A program made the position numbers and the translations under genes. The notes beneath the pieces are model-generated. The model made no database searches and had not been told where the DNA came from. It saw only the letters and a program-made list of their open reading frames with translations. A stretch of DNA of 64,000 nt from Biancaea sappan (taxonomy: Eukaryota > Streptophyta > Magnoliopsida > Fabales > Fabaceae), in assembly GCA_037074585.1 (NCBI GenBank), contig CM073493.1, positions 2,968,001 through 3,032,000 of the forward strand, in the 5' to 3' direction. Numbering within the stretch: position 1 is the stretch's first letter; every line of letters begins with the position of its first letter. Of the stretch, positions 47,700 to 59,559 are shown piece by piece.

Positions 47700-50600
47700 T
47701 ATCAGTCTTTAACTATCACATATAAACATCATCTTGCAAAAACCCATTTAAGAACGTATTAACGTCTAATTGCCTCACTTTCTAGTTCAATGTTGTTGCA
47801 AGAGCCATCACAATTCTAATTATTGCAATTTGTGCCACAAGACTAAATGTGTTACCAAAGTTCACCCCTGGATCTTGTTGAAAGCCTTAGAAACAAGTTG
47901 GGCCTTATATCTCTCCACTTCTCCATTTGCTTCAAACTTAGTCTTAAAGATCCATTTACAATCTACAATTCTCATATTACTGTCATATAGAACCAACTGC
48001 CACGTGGTATTTTCCTTAAGTGCATTAAATTCTTCTTTCAAAGCATCCTTCCAATGTGGTATAGTCAAAGCTTCAGTGACAGATTGTGGTTCAGAGATAG
48101 AAGGACTTAAAATGGCAGTATTAATATTAGTTTTTTGTGCAGAAGTGGCAAATCTAATGTAAGGCATCTTGGGCTTGGAGATACCCCTTATACTATGCGT
48201 AGTAATTTTGTTCTCCCCCTCTTTTGATTGATTCACATGCAAAGCATTCACATTAGGTATGTCCAGATTGATTTTGAGCTGGATTTCATTTGTGATAGGG
48301 ATGTAATGTTGTGCAGCAGGTTCTGCTCTTGTTGCTTCAAGGTCAACTTCCTAGTTCTGGTTAGTATAAATACAAAGGCCTTGGTCTGAACTTGTACTAC
48401 TTCAACTTTGCTGCTGCTAGATGAATCAATATCATAATATTTCTTGTTACTACCCCATTGCCAATTAGAAACAATGTCAATATATGGTAATGAAGGCATA
48501 TATATAATCTTTTGCTTTTCTTACCTAGCGTGCTTGAATAGGAATTCTTTTTCATTGAAGACAATATGCCTGGATACATAAACACGTCTAGTTAAGGAGA
48601 GACATTTAAAGCCTTTTTGCTATCCACTAATGCCTAGGAAAACGCATCTTCTGGTGTGAAAATCAAACTTATGTATGTTATAGGCCCTGAGATTAGGATA
48701 GCATGCACACCTGAATGCTTTTAAAGATACATAATCGGGCTTTTTCTTAAATAAAACATCATATGGAGACTGACTATTCAAAACTGAGGAAGGTAATCAA
48801 TTAATTAAATACACTGAGGTTTGAAAAGATTCCCACCAATAGTGAAATAACATTATAGCTTGAGCAAGTAAGGTCAATCCAACCTCTACAATCTATCTAT
48901 GACGTCTGTCAACTCTTCCATTTTGTACTGAGGTATAAGGACACGATTGTTTGAAGATGATTCTCTCATTCTGCATTTATTGAGTGAATGTTCTGTACTC
49001 TCCACCCGAGTCACTTTGTATTATTTTTATATTCCTTTAAAATAGTTTTCAACCAAATACTTAAACTGGACAAAGGATACAAGAGCCCAACTTTTATTTT
49101 TCAATGGGTAAATCTAGAGCATAATTTTTATTTTTCAATGGGTAAATCTAGCTATAGCATGAGTAGTCATCCAAAAACTGAATATAAAACTAAAACCAGA
49201 TGTTGACAGTACAGGTGATGGGCCCCATACATATGTGTGGATTAATTCAAGAAGAAATTTTGCTCTACTGCTGGAGTGACTAAAAGGTAGTGCATGATTT
49301 TTCCCATACTGACAAGGTTGAAAAAAAAAAGGATTCATTACCACTAATTTTGACTTTACATTCCTTGATGACGTGATTAAGCACCCTATCTGATGGATGA
49401 CCAAGTCTTACATGCCATGAGTTTTTATTGAATTTAAACTATTACTAGAATTTGAAGATGCTGTAAAAACAATATTTCTAAATTTATGAGATGTGGAAAA
49501 AGTGTTGTGTTTAGCAAAGGTTTGTGGCCTTTGATTTTGGAACTTATATAGCCCTTCCTTCATGGTTCTTTTCAGCAAAATTCTCCCCACGGTGTTGTCC
49601 TTCATATAGCATCTGTGAGAGTCAAACTCTATTAGTATTTTATTGTCAAAAGGACATACTTATTAAATTTTTAGTCAATTGAGGGGCATGGAGAACACCA
49701 TTCATTTTTAAGTTCTGATTCTTGCAAGGGAGTGACAAAAAACCAGCATGTTTAATAATCAACTTTTCACCATGACCCATAATTGCATTTTCCATACCAT
49801 AAGACTAATTAGCATGATCAAAGTTAGCTGGATTATTGGTGACATGAACACTTGCGCCATTGTCCATATAACAGCTGGGATCGATTACTATGTTTATAGA
49901 GGCAAGGTAAGCTGGGTGTAGTTAGTTATTTTTCTGAGTGTTATTTGAAGAGAGGTTTGAGTTGCTAGATCTTGGAACAGAACCCATATAGCTCTGATCA
50001 TATCAGAAATAGCAATGTACCACTGTGTGCCCTGTCTCTCTGCAAACTTGACATATTAGACAATTATTGCTATGTCTGTTTCTACCATGGCCATGTGGTG
50101 GTCTTCCACCTCAGTTTTTCTGATTTTGACCATGCCTTTGGTTATGGTTAGCCTCAGAGTTTGAGTTTCTTCCTTTGTTGCTACTGTTAACAATATTCGC
50201 CTACACTTAAAATGTGTTAGTAAGGCTAGAGAGTTGCTCCAATCGATTTTCAAATGTTAGTGAATTGGCCTGCACATCAACCTAGGTGAGATTCGTTTTA
50301 TCATATAATTGCACAACAATTGGGTTATACTGAATATCAAGGCTAACCAAGGTTTGTTTAATCAAGTTAGTGTAGACAACCATTAAGCAATAAATTATCT
50401 GAAATTGATTTCATTTTAGTAAGGTAATCACCTATTTTCAGTGATTCTTTTTGTATCCTGTGAAGTTCTCCTTTAAGGGAAGTCACTCTTGACTGAGTAT
50501 GATCACTAGCGAGACTTCTGATAGCATTCTAGAGCTTACAAGATGACTTACACCTAATGACCTGTGATGCACTTTCTGGGGTGAGGGCATTGTAAATCCA

Positions 50601-51098
50601 CCTAAGCAGTAATTGACCTGCTATAACCGATTCCTCATAGGTTGGGTTAATTTTCATTTTTGAACCTTTAGAAATGAACTGTGTGGGACACTCTTTTGAA
50701 CCAAGGATGTACTCTTCTATTTTGTGACCCCAAATGACTGAAAGGATACTACATTCCCATAGCAAGAAATTTCCTTTGTCCAATTTGACGGAGCATAGTT
50801 GCAAAATAGAAGAGGCTAGTGGTTTGTTTGGTAGTGTAGGGGTGAGTTTATAGGCCTGTGAAATTGTTTGAGTTAGTAGATGCTGAAGAGCTCAAAGTGG
50901 CTAAGAGGAAGAGATGGCTCTGATGCCAACAAATGAAAATAGAGTGATATAGGAAAAAGGATATCTCGTATATTCACATTCCATTAGTATATGTACTATG
51001 TACAATTGAGAAAGAATATAATAAAATACAAGATATTACAGGGCATCCACTAACTAACAATATCCTAAAGAAAAGGATCATATGCCATATGTCTAACA
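47700..51098 (-). mobile_element. Truncated Ty1-copia retrotransposon with 5' LTR
   Basis: Minus-strand element. The 5' LTR (165 bp, 50934-51098, TG...CA) is followed by the primer site TTGGCATCAGAGCC (complement at about 50915-50929). Gag (KLDKGNFLLWECSILSVIWG) is at 50529-50804 and the CCHC region near 50060-50120. Integrase (FFFQPCQYGKNHALPFS, LIHTYVWGPSP) is at 49135-49404. The reverse transcriptase N-terminal half (WKDALKEEFNALKENTTW, CKWIFKTKFE) is at 47862-48251, then after a frameshift RQLDV..FLNGFL near 47745. The 3' part (YxDD, RNase H, 3' LTR) is absent. The short LTR suggests a different copia lineage from the element at 5-15 kb. Confidence 0.88.
50911..50930 (-). other. Copia primer-binding site (tRNA-Met type)
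   Basis: The complement of the plus strand here reads TTGGCATCAGAGCC, close to the standard TGGTATCAGAGCC. It lies within about 5-20 bases of the LTR border at 50934, fixing the orientation of the element. Confidence 0.75.
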
Positions 51099-51654
51099 TC
51101 CTGAGTGAGTAGAAGAATCAGTTATGTGTGAATGTAGGTGAGCTCTGGTGGTGAATGATACATTGTGGCAGAGAGTATAATAGCTATATGTTTTAACTAC
51201 TTGTATCCCCTCTTTTTTTTTTTTTTACTGTTACCAAAAGCAATCACTTTATAGCTTTCATTTATTCTCTTGAGTTGATTTTGTGATTAACTTATGTGCT
51301 TATTAATTTTAACTATATATTATAATATAAAATTAGTAATAATCAAATGATTTTGACCATGTTTATATCAACATGATTAATATATTGAATTGATATTAGG
51401 ATAATGTTTAAATTGTATATTAATTACATTTCTTTCCTGCCTCACTAACTAAGTTTTGACTTCTAATTTGTTTCATCATTAGACATTATAACCTCTCCCA
51501 AACAGATAAATATATATATATATATAGTAGATTATTAGTTCCTTGATCAATTGATATACATAAGAACTAATTATGATATATAATAATATGTTGTGTGTGT
51601 TTGTGTATAATGATTACATATTGCCATAACCTACTTAACCTGTGAATTGCAGTA
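51099..51654. other. AT-rich spacer
   Basis: This stretch holds T- and TA-rich runs only. It includes the 8-bp target copy CATGCAAG (51655-51662) at its right edge. No gene was seen. Confidence 0.5.
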
Positions 51655-51752
51655 CATGCAAGTAGACCTGTCAAAACGGACTCGACCCACATGGCTGAGC
51701 CCGTTTAGCTCGCTTTAAGAGAGGGTTGGGTTGGCTAAAAGCCAACCCATAT

Positions 51753-53838
51753 TGTAATACCCATGAAAAAATAAAATATAAATGCGTGTTTTCAAACTAC
51801 TGTTATTATTTCAGTATACGATACTATTCACCCGTATAATACTATTTACGTATATGGTACTGTTCATTTATACAATTAAAATGTCAAATACTAGATGTGG
51901 TTTGGTCATAAGAGAAAACTAGAAAGAAGTTTGTAGGAGAAAATGACGTTTTATGTGTAAAAATACCCTCAGGGACTACATTGAAAGTACTGAATTGAAA
52001 AGAAACTTAAAGGTTTAGGGTGAAAGGATAGTTTTCCCTTTAAAGTTTCCAATAGTAAATAAAAGAAAATTTTTCATCGTACGCGTAAGGTACACAGTAA
52101 CTGCATTATTAGAAATGTCGTTTTCATGAATAGTAAATTGAATATTTTATTAACGTATAGTGTCAAATAGTACCCTTGACTTTTGCTATAAATAGGCCCT
52201 TCCATTTCACTTCTAAACTCACACCTTCAACTTCTCTTCTTCTCTCCTTAAGTTTCTCTTGCTCCGACGCTAGGCTTCTGAGATTTTGGGCCTTTCCGTT
52301 TTTGCTTAGGTAAGGATACTATGCCCTTTCTATGTCTTTCAAATTTTAGAAGTTATTTTCTTAAGTATGCTCTGTGGTTGCGGCTTTGGCCGATCTTCCA
52401 CATCAGAAAAACTGTCGTTAGTTGTTATTTTGATTCTCTGATTACCGAAATAGAATGTAAACTGTAAAGAATACATGTCTAGGAAAGTTCTGGCTAAGGA
52501 AAGACCTAGTTTTTAAGTGTGTCCAGTGTGACCCTCCACTCTTTCATGGGAACTTACCTGGTGTACTCTTTTACAGATTGTATTATGTATTTCTGGTATG
52601 AATAGTACCTGTACGTATAAATAGTAATCGTATGAATAGTAACCGTACGTATGAACAGTATCTATACGAAAATAATATTAACGTATTTTCTCTAATCTTT
52701 CATGAAAATCTCCGTAGCAGAACACTAAAATTCACCTGTGTACTCTTGTCCGTAACGACTTAAAGAAGTGATACTCGTACGGAATCCAGGTGAGTGGAAC
52801 GACCCCGTTTTAATAGAATTTTAGCATTACTGGTGATAAAAAGTATGTCGTAGGACACTCCCAAGATTCATAGGGAGAAATTGGATTCCGAATGACGAAT
52901 ATAATGAGATAATTAATTCAGAAGTATGGATAAGACAAAGCAAGTATCTCATGATGATGTGAAATTTGAATCATATAGTTATATACTATACTTGTTATAT
53001 GGATGAGTATTATATTGTGCTTCTGATTATGATATGAACTGTTGTACTATTGATTGTGATTGAGCGGTACAGTACCCCCTCTCACGGCAAGGCGGAAAAC
53101 CCGGTTTAAAGGGTGTCTTGACCAATGAGTGTGGAGACAACGATTCCCTCAGTAGGGATATAGCCCGGATTGGTGATAAATCCGTGAGGCGCCCTAGCTA
53201 AGAGGATGAGGTTGTGCGTCATGGCGGAAAAATACAAAATTGGTGAGCCGGCCTGTGTGCGCTCTCCGAGATATATTGCCATTGACGAGTACTAGTATCG
53301 TTTGTTGAATTGGATGAATTTTTATCTTCTTGTATGTAATTTCTAACTATGTCTATTGGTTGAGCTTGAGCCTTCGGATATGCTTGCATGACTGGTGATG
53401 TATTTGAATTTTATTAACGCAAGGCCGATTTGCTCACTGAGTTTAAAAGCTCACACTCTATGTACAAACTTTTTGTTCAGATCAGGTTGCCGTCGAAAAA
53501 CATCCGCTAGAGGAGTAGATCACGTTGGACCTTCCCGCTGTCGGGTAGGCCCTTCTTTTGTTATACAGTATGTTGCTCTATAACCGTCTAGGACATCTAG
53601 GTCAGGGGTTTGGTATTTGGCTTGTATTTCAGTATAATAATGTATTTTGTACTGAGGATCTATTATTTTTAATTAAGAAAATCTGATGTATTTTCTTTGT
53701 ATTTATTAAGGAATGGTATTTTGAGAATATAGAGATAATGACTAATAATTTTACTTGTGGAAGAATTTATCGAAAGGCTTACAGTGATGGGATATTCATC
53801 ATTGTGCCGGTCATGTGCCTAAAAATTAGGTCGTGACA
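51753..53838 (+). mobile_element. Solo LTR, 2,086 bp, TSD CATAT, inside the hAT element
   Basis: It starts TGTAATACCCATG and ends AATTAGGTCGTGACA, flanked by CATAT at 51748-51752 and 53839-53843. Blocks AACGATTCCCTCAGTAGG, ATGAGGTTGTGCGTCATGGC and ATTGACGAGTACTAGT match the LTR at 20561-23625. Short TACG/ATAGTA-type repeats with ACTGTTCA or ACTATTCA lie near 51810-51880 and 52600-52680. Around 52180-52215 a CTATAAATAGG box followed by a pyrimidine-rich leader looks like the LTR promoter. Confidence 0.9.
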
Positions 53839-53998
53839 CATATAAACTTGGGCCTACATGGCCATGCCCGCTTAACCCACAAGTAACCCACCTGCTGAAG
53901 TCTTTTTTTTAAAAAAAAATATATATATCATATATTATTACACTTACTTACTGTCACTAATACTGAAACATAGATCCAGAAATTTCCTTCGAGACTTT

Positions 53999-54306
53999 GA
54001 GTTCCCTTCTTCCATCTGAACCCCAACTCCTAAATCCTCCTCAGCACCTCCTTCGATTCAAGTCCTTACCTTCGTCTATGCTATCATCGTCGAGGTTCGG
54101 CCACCTTTATTGTCTTCTTCGAAGAATCGAAGTCCAAATCCTAGGTAGGCGCACTTCGAGTTCCCTACTTCCATCTAAACCCTAACTCCCCAATCCTCCT
54201 CAACAACTCCTTCAATTCAAGTCCCTGCCTTCATCTCTGCTGTCATCGTCGAGGTTCAGTCACCTCTGCTATCTTCTTCAAAGAATCAAAGTTCAAATCC
54301 AAGGTA
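53999..54306 (+). repeat. 159-bp tandem duplication in the hAT element
   Basis: Two copies start at 53999 and 54158 (shared GAGTTCCCT.CTTCCATCT) and each ends in a donor-like AAATCC.AGGTAGG. The C/T-rich composition resembles a plant 5'UTR exon followed by GT. It may be a transcribed leader copied from a gene; no coding frame supports a protein. Confidence 0.75.
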
Positions 54307-55103
54307 GGTACTAATGGGTTTGCTTGATCTTCCTTTTCCTCCGTCGTGCTCGATAGCTTCCCTCATGTCCATGAGTCTGTGATCGTGAAATGCCAAGTAC
54401 ACTGACTCTTGTCTTATTTGCTTCTTGTTGGTTCATGGAGATGGGGAAGGCAAACATAAAGTTAACTGATTAAGTTAATGTACATTTTGAATATGAATTT
54501 CTTTTTGAATGTTTGATTGGTACTGTGAAATGGAAACATGACTACTGAACTTGTGATAAAATGGAAACATCATCATATTTCCTTTTTGTGTAATACAGCT
54601 GCATTTGATATTTGAATGTTTGATTGACACTGTGAAATATGAATGACTAATAGTGAACTGAAGTTTGAATAATTGAAATGTTTGGTTGCAAATTTGCAAC
54701 AATGAAATGTTAGTGACTTCAAAAAAAAAAAGGCTGGTGGGCTAGCCCATTTAGCCCTCTAGCCTGCATATAGGTAGATCAGGCTACTCATTTTTTGACC
54801 CGTTTAAAAATGAGTTGACCCATCCCGACCAGTTTTCAAAGCAACCCAAGGTGGGCTAGCCTGAATCCACTGGGCTGGCCCGTTTTGACAAGTATACATA
54901 CAAGACCTAATTTTTTAGAGTTCAAGTTCAATCAGTATTTGATAATGAAACTAACTAATCTGAGTGAAAGTGGCCTCATTCTATTACGTGCATAGTATAA
55001 TGATGTGAATATCTATTGTAGATTAACCAAATACCTTTTAAACTTGCATGAATGGTTCTTTCTTCCCCTGTTATCCTAAAAATGATATTCCAACTATCTT
55101 TTA

Positions 55104-55713
55104 CAGTGTTTTAAAATTTGGACAGGTCATTGACCCAATAAAGGCACTGGTTCACAGTTCAATGGTCCAATTGTGATTGAACCATGATTGAACAATGATC
55201 CCAACGTCCTAACCTCTGAGTTCTATAACAACACTAACTGTGGTCCCTATGTCACTTTTGCTTTTGAGTTCTGTAAAATTCTTTTCTCTCTGCAACATGT
55301 TACCTCATATCTCTTTGCTATAGTCCCTTCTATTTCTCTCTATTCTCATTTGCTTCTGCTCTTCACAGGTGAGGTGCTTCTTTTTCTTCTTCGACAGTGG
55401 CAGACTGCTCTTTTTCTTCCTCTTCAACGGTTCCTCTTCTTTCTTCTTCGATGGTGATGACGACGCATCCTTCTTCTTCTTCAATAGATCCTCCTTGTCC
55501 TTGTCCTCCTCCTTCTTCAATGATGATGACTCTTCTTCATTAGTGATGGGTCTTCAATTTTTTTTCCAGTTTAAACCGATTCGAAGTAAAAATCGGTGGT
55601 CAAACCTGATTCTTGACCAAATTTAACCGATTCATTAACCCATTGGTTTTTCAGTGTATCTGAACCAGACCGATGTTCTGACCTTCTTGGTCCAACCGGT
55701 TTTAAAATGCATG
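55104..55713. mobile_element. Possible hAT-like MITE
   Basis: The left end CAGTGTTTTAAAATTTGG is a typical hAT terminus. The right end CCGGTTTTAAAATGCATG is a worn inverted copy. Near the ends are GGTCAATGACCC/AACCGATT-type sequences on opposite strands. The interior is a low-complexity CTTCTTC tract (about 55370-55530). No clear 8-bp duplication was seen. Confidence 0.4.
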
Positions 55714-56880
55714 AACTTTTGTCATTCCCTTCATCTCTCTCTCTCTCTCTCTCACAGAGAGAAAAAGCAACTTTTACTTACTTTTGTTTTTCACTAAGTA
55801 ACAAAGTTAAGTACTTAACATCACTATTCACTTTTTGACATTGTCTGCAATGTTAAGAGTACAAATACACCAATTAGTAGTGATTAACTGTCAAGTAACT
55901 ACCTATTACTACTGATACTGAAATAAATATTGCAGTAAATAGAAATAAAATAAAACACCATACACAAACAAGTAAACTATTGTACTATACAATGAAATAA
56001 ATGTTGGACATGTCACTACCCACTACACTCCCAATACGATATTTGGACATTCTACCTACACTTCTTATGTTGGTAAACCAACAATTTACTAACAAAATAT
56101 AACAGTATGTTGAGATTTCTTGAAGAAGATTGGGAAGATTGAGATACCAAGGAATTTTATCCTTGGAACTAGTTTCCCCCTATAGCAGTTTGATAACTGC
56201 AAGCCAAGCAATGTAAGACTTTTGCAAGCTATAAGCCATTTCCTTGATTTCTTGGTTTTCCTATTATGGATAACCTCCTGAGTTATAATGATATTATTAG
56301 TAATATGCCTATTTGGAATAAAGATAGTTTCATGGGGGAAAATAAGGAAGTCAAGATGGTTTTTAAATCTAGTAGCAATTATCTTAGTGATAGTTTTATA
56401 AAAGACATTACAAGGAAAAATAGGCCCATATTGATTAATTTTTTTGAGGTTGGTAAATCCAGTAGGGATTAAGACACTAATTTAGGGATTAAGACATTAC
56501 AAGGCAAAATAAGCCCAAATCTAGTAGCATCCTCCTTTTCCCTAAAATGTTTTAGGCAACCATAGTTTGAAAAATCTAGTATGGAGACACAAATTGAAGC
56601 TTTGTTTCTTACAAGCATGTTGCCCCTTCCTCCTCCCCAGATTTTTCACCAACAAAGAGACACCAACAACAACAACAAAATAGCATAAATTAAACCAGAA
56701 GACACAAAATTGCTCGCAGCGTGAAATAGGAATGGCAAAGCAATGGTAAAGCAACATCGAATAATGACGGAGAATCGCGAAGAAATGGCAAATGATGCAG
56801 AGGATGGCAAAGCAAGGGAAAACATTCAAAGGCACACTTAATCTGATCATAGTGAAACACACCTACATACTCTAGCATGG
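55714..56880. other. Non-coding stretch
   Basis: It holds a CT run at 55735-55755 and AT-rich sequence. Short frames at 56266-56472 and 56542-56862 match no family I recognise. The left border of the following CACTA-type sequence probably lies within or near the right part of this stretch. Confidence 0.35.
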
Positions 56881-56899
56881 CAAGTGAAATTGACTGAAT

Positions 56900-57949
56900 G
56901 AAATTAGGGCTTTTTAATGACTTTAGTGGCAGTTGTTGGCCAATTACCACTAGATAGTGGCAGTTATGCTTAAACCTCCACTAGATAGTGGCAGCTGGAA
57001 ATGAACTGCCACTATATAGTGGCAGTAACCAACTGCCACTATATATAAAAACATAATCGAAGTTAATTTAATCTATTAGTTGATTTTTTTAATATCTTCA
57101 GCAAAAATGAACATATACCTTGATGTATATAATGCGCATGTGAGACTTTGAAGTGAAATGTATAGCTGAGTTCAACCTATCTAATTTTGTAATTAAGGCA
57201 CAAACTTACTTATTAAATGAAGAGAACCAATATCCAAAAAGTTCAACTATAATCCTAATCCCGATCTAACTACAATTTTCTAAATAAAAATTAAAAAAAA
57301 AGACATGATGCATGTACAACTAAACAAAATACTAAAAAGAACAGTAAATTAGTAATTCCTGTATTGCGATCACAAAACTTAGCAGATAACTCTCTATTGT
57401 CTAACGTCAATTCTTTGGAATCTAAATTATTGTAGCACACCATTAGTTAACAATGAAAACACAATACCTAAACATAAGCAAATACAAGGTCAAGTTTCTA
57501 TAGCGACCTCCCCGGCCCTTCATTGTAACAACTAACAGAATCTATCAAATAGCCTTTTGTAACAAATAGCTGATTCTTAATAGTTTCATATAGGAGAAGT
57601 TAAACAAGTATGGCAGTAGAGAAAGCACAAAGCTTATCTTTTGGGTATGCCTTTAATTAAATATTCAATGAAGAGGGGCCATAAATGAAATTAGGCTAGG
57701 GATTTAAGAGTTTAGTGGCGATTTAAGGAAGAACTGCCACTATATAGTAGCGGGTTTTTTACAAACCACCATTATAAAATGGCGGTTAGTGGCAATTGTG
57801 AGATAACCGCCACTATATTATAGTGGTGGTTATATAGTGGCCATGCATTAACCGCCACTATATAGTGGCGAGTGTATAAACCACCACTATGTTCTTGTTT
57901 AGTGGCGGTTGTTTCTAATCGCCACTAAATTATTGTTTTTTTTGTAGTG
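56900..57949. mobile_element. CACTA-type element, right end intact, left end not resolved
   Basis: The right end TTTTTTTTGTAGTG finishes at 57949. Inverted subterminal repeats of AACTGCCACTATATAGTGGCAG type fill about 56920-57050 and 57710-57930. No CACTAC terminus or 3-bp duplication could be fixed on the left. No transposase was found. Its right end lies in what was an intron of the RH1-like helicase pseudogene. Confidence 0.6.
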
Positions 57950-58013
57950 TATGTTTCCTAACCAGCATCAAAGATGTCGCATGCAAATGAATATGAGAAG
58001 TACCACTACTTAC

Positions 58014-58280
58014 AATATAATAAGGATGCTCAAGCATGAACCCTTTAGTAGTATTGATGTGATCCATCAGCCTTCCAGGGGTTGCTAGTAATATATCAAC
58101 CTTACTTTGGAAGCCAAGTTGGAAACAAAGTGAAGTATCTTCTGGGTCATAACACATTCCTGTCTCATATCCAGGTATATTCACAAGCTTAGAAATTTCA
58201 TCACCTATTGAAGATTGACCAACAACCAAGCCAATATGTAAACCTAGTGGAGATGCAATAACATCAAAAACTTCTTTAAC
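58014..58280 (-). pseudogene. DEAD-box RNA helicase (RH1-like), exon with the TPGR motif
   Basis: This 89-codon open exon on the minus strand is bounded by an acceptor (CACTACAG) and a donor (GTAAGTAG). It encodes VKEVFDVIASPLGLHIGLVV, GQSSIGDEISKL, CYDPED, then DILLATPGRLMDHIN and EHPYYI. This is the segment of plant DEAD-box ATP-dependent RNA helicase 1 (DDX51-like, ribosome biogenesis) before the DEAD box; the family reads VDILVATPGRLMDHIN. The next exon with the DExD motif is absent: a CACTA terminus lies 65 bp further on. The exon itself has no stop, but the gene is broken on both sides. Confidence 0.85.
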
Positions 58281-58505
58281 CTGTAGTGACGAGAAATTAG
58301 GCATGATATGATGACTCATTTTAATGACAAAATGGAAAAGTTATCTTTGATTTCACATTGATAAATAGAGAAAGCACAACACATGGAACTCACAATGTTG
58401 ATATTTAAATGGACATAATTGAGAATTTGATATTAAATTGTTAACATTGAAAAAGAAAACCAATAAATAATAAATAAAAACAAGACATACAAAAAGGCTT
58501 CTAAC

Positions 58506-58715
58506 CTGTAAGGCCAGATCACGAGTGGGCACCGCCACTAAGTTTCTTAGGCGCTTCACGGTTTGACATCATTTGCACAATTAGCAGAGCTTAACCTAAA
58601 GTTTTTCCACTTCCAGTGCGAGAATCTATACAAAGTCTCACTAAAAATTACCGGGTCGAATTGTCTCTTGCCAAACTGCAACTTGCATAGGGAAGAGCTT
58701 AGAGATCCCCATATT
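58506..58715 (-). pseudogene. DEAD-box RNA helicase (RH1-like), Q-motif/Walker A exon
   Basis: On the minus strand after TTGCAG: NMGISKLFPMQVAVWQETIR, then a frame change, the Walker A region (TGSGKTLG followed by a stop), another frame change and RLRNLVAVPTRDLALQ (motif Ia, family ALVVLPTRDLALQ) before the donor. The splice phase to the exon at 58014-58280 is correct. Two frameshifts and one stop show it is dead. Confidence 0.85.
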
Positions 58716-59384
58716 CTGCAATAACAATTCAACCAAATGCATATAACATCATTAAAAAAAGATAAAATAAATTAGAAGTAAAGATTAAAAAAAATAAAAA
58801 AGAGAATTTAAAGAAGTGAAGCATAACATGTCTACCATTATCTAACACTTAGCATTCATTAGACAAACAATTGTTTTTTAATTCCAGAGATGAAAGAATG
58901 ATATACGAGAAAAAAAAAAAAGATATTCTCTGAACTGAGATAGGGTAGATTAAAACTGTTAAAAAGCAATAGATTTTATCTTGGATATTAGGTTTTCATA
59001 GAATAGGAATGTCTGACATAGCAATCAAGGTTTTACATTCTGCTAGAGCCCAATGCAGCAAAGTACTGCAAATATAGTAAATGTCCACTAGTGGTCTAGA
59101 GCATGAATTTGGAGAAATTCTATAACAGTTCATTCATACAACTGAATTTGATTACCAATAGCTAGTTACTTCCCTCACCAAACACTGTACATTGTGTGTG
59201 TGTGTGTGTATATATATATTGACATAATTCTGCTCAAAACAATACTTCATCCACTAGACTAAATATGGTACTTTTAACCCAGACAGTATGAACTAATTCC
59301 GCATTCTCATATATTAACAATTTATCAAACTACAGTTACAACTAACAAACAAAGATATATATTTCAAACAAGCGAGGTAATAGA

Positions 59385-59550
59385 GAAAATGAGTAGCCAC
59401 GATCAAGGCAAGGAACGCTATCAAGAAGGATATCTTCAGATAAAGTAACGTCAACAAGGTCTCACATCTATGGCAACTCTGGCACAATACATTCCTTCTA
59501 TTAGTCCATTCTTTACTTCCTTCGATCCCAAAATCCTTCACTACTTGAAG
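59385..59550 (-). pseudogene. DEAD-box RNA helicase (RH1-like), first exon
   Basis: The minus strand reads VPELP-stop-M-stop-DLVDVTLSED, then SVPCLD. In the family this region is VPxLPWMRxPVDV...PLDxxPCLDPRL. The Trp codon and an Arg codon have become stops, each explained by a single C-to-T or G-to-A change. The stretch 58716-59384 between this exon and the next is AT-rich and intron-like (GT/AT run at about 59197-59219). Confidence 0.65.
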
Positions 59551-59559
59551 CAGAGTGGG

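Larger units (their letters stand above)
51663..54896. mobile_element. hAT-type non-autonomous element with 8-bp TSD, carrying a solo LTR
   Basis: The left end is TAGACCTGTCAAAACGG and the right end CCGTTTTGACAAGTATA, inverted copies with few changes. The flanks CATGCAAG (51655-51662) and CATACAAG (54897-54904) are an 8-bp duplication with one transition, as for hAT elements. Without the inserted solo LTR (51753-53838 plus 5 bp) it is about 1.14 kb. It is rich in GGGTTGGGTTGG / CCAACCC-type inverted sequence. No hAT dimerisation domain or transposase was found. Confidence 0.75.

Noticed and set aside
55305..55626. Lys/Glu-rich and Phe/Ser-rich frames on opposite strands
   Set aside because: Both are readings of one CTTCTTC low-complexity tract.
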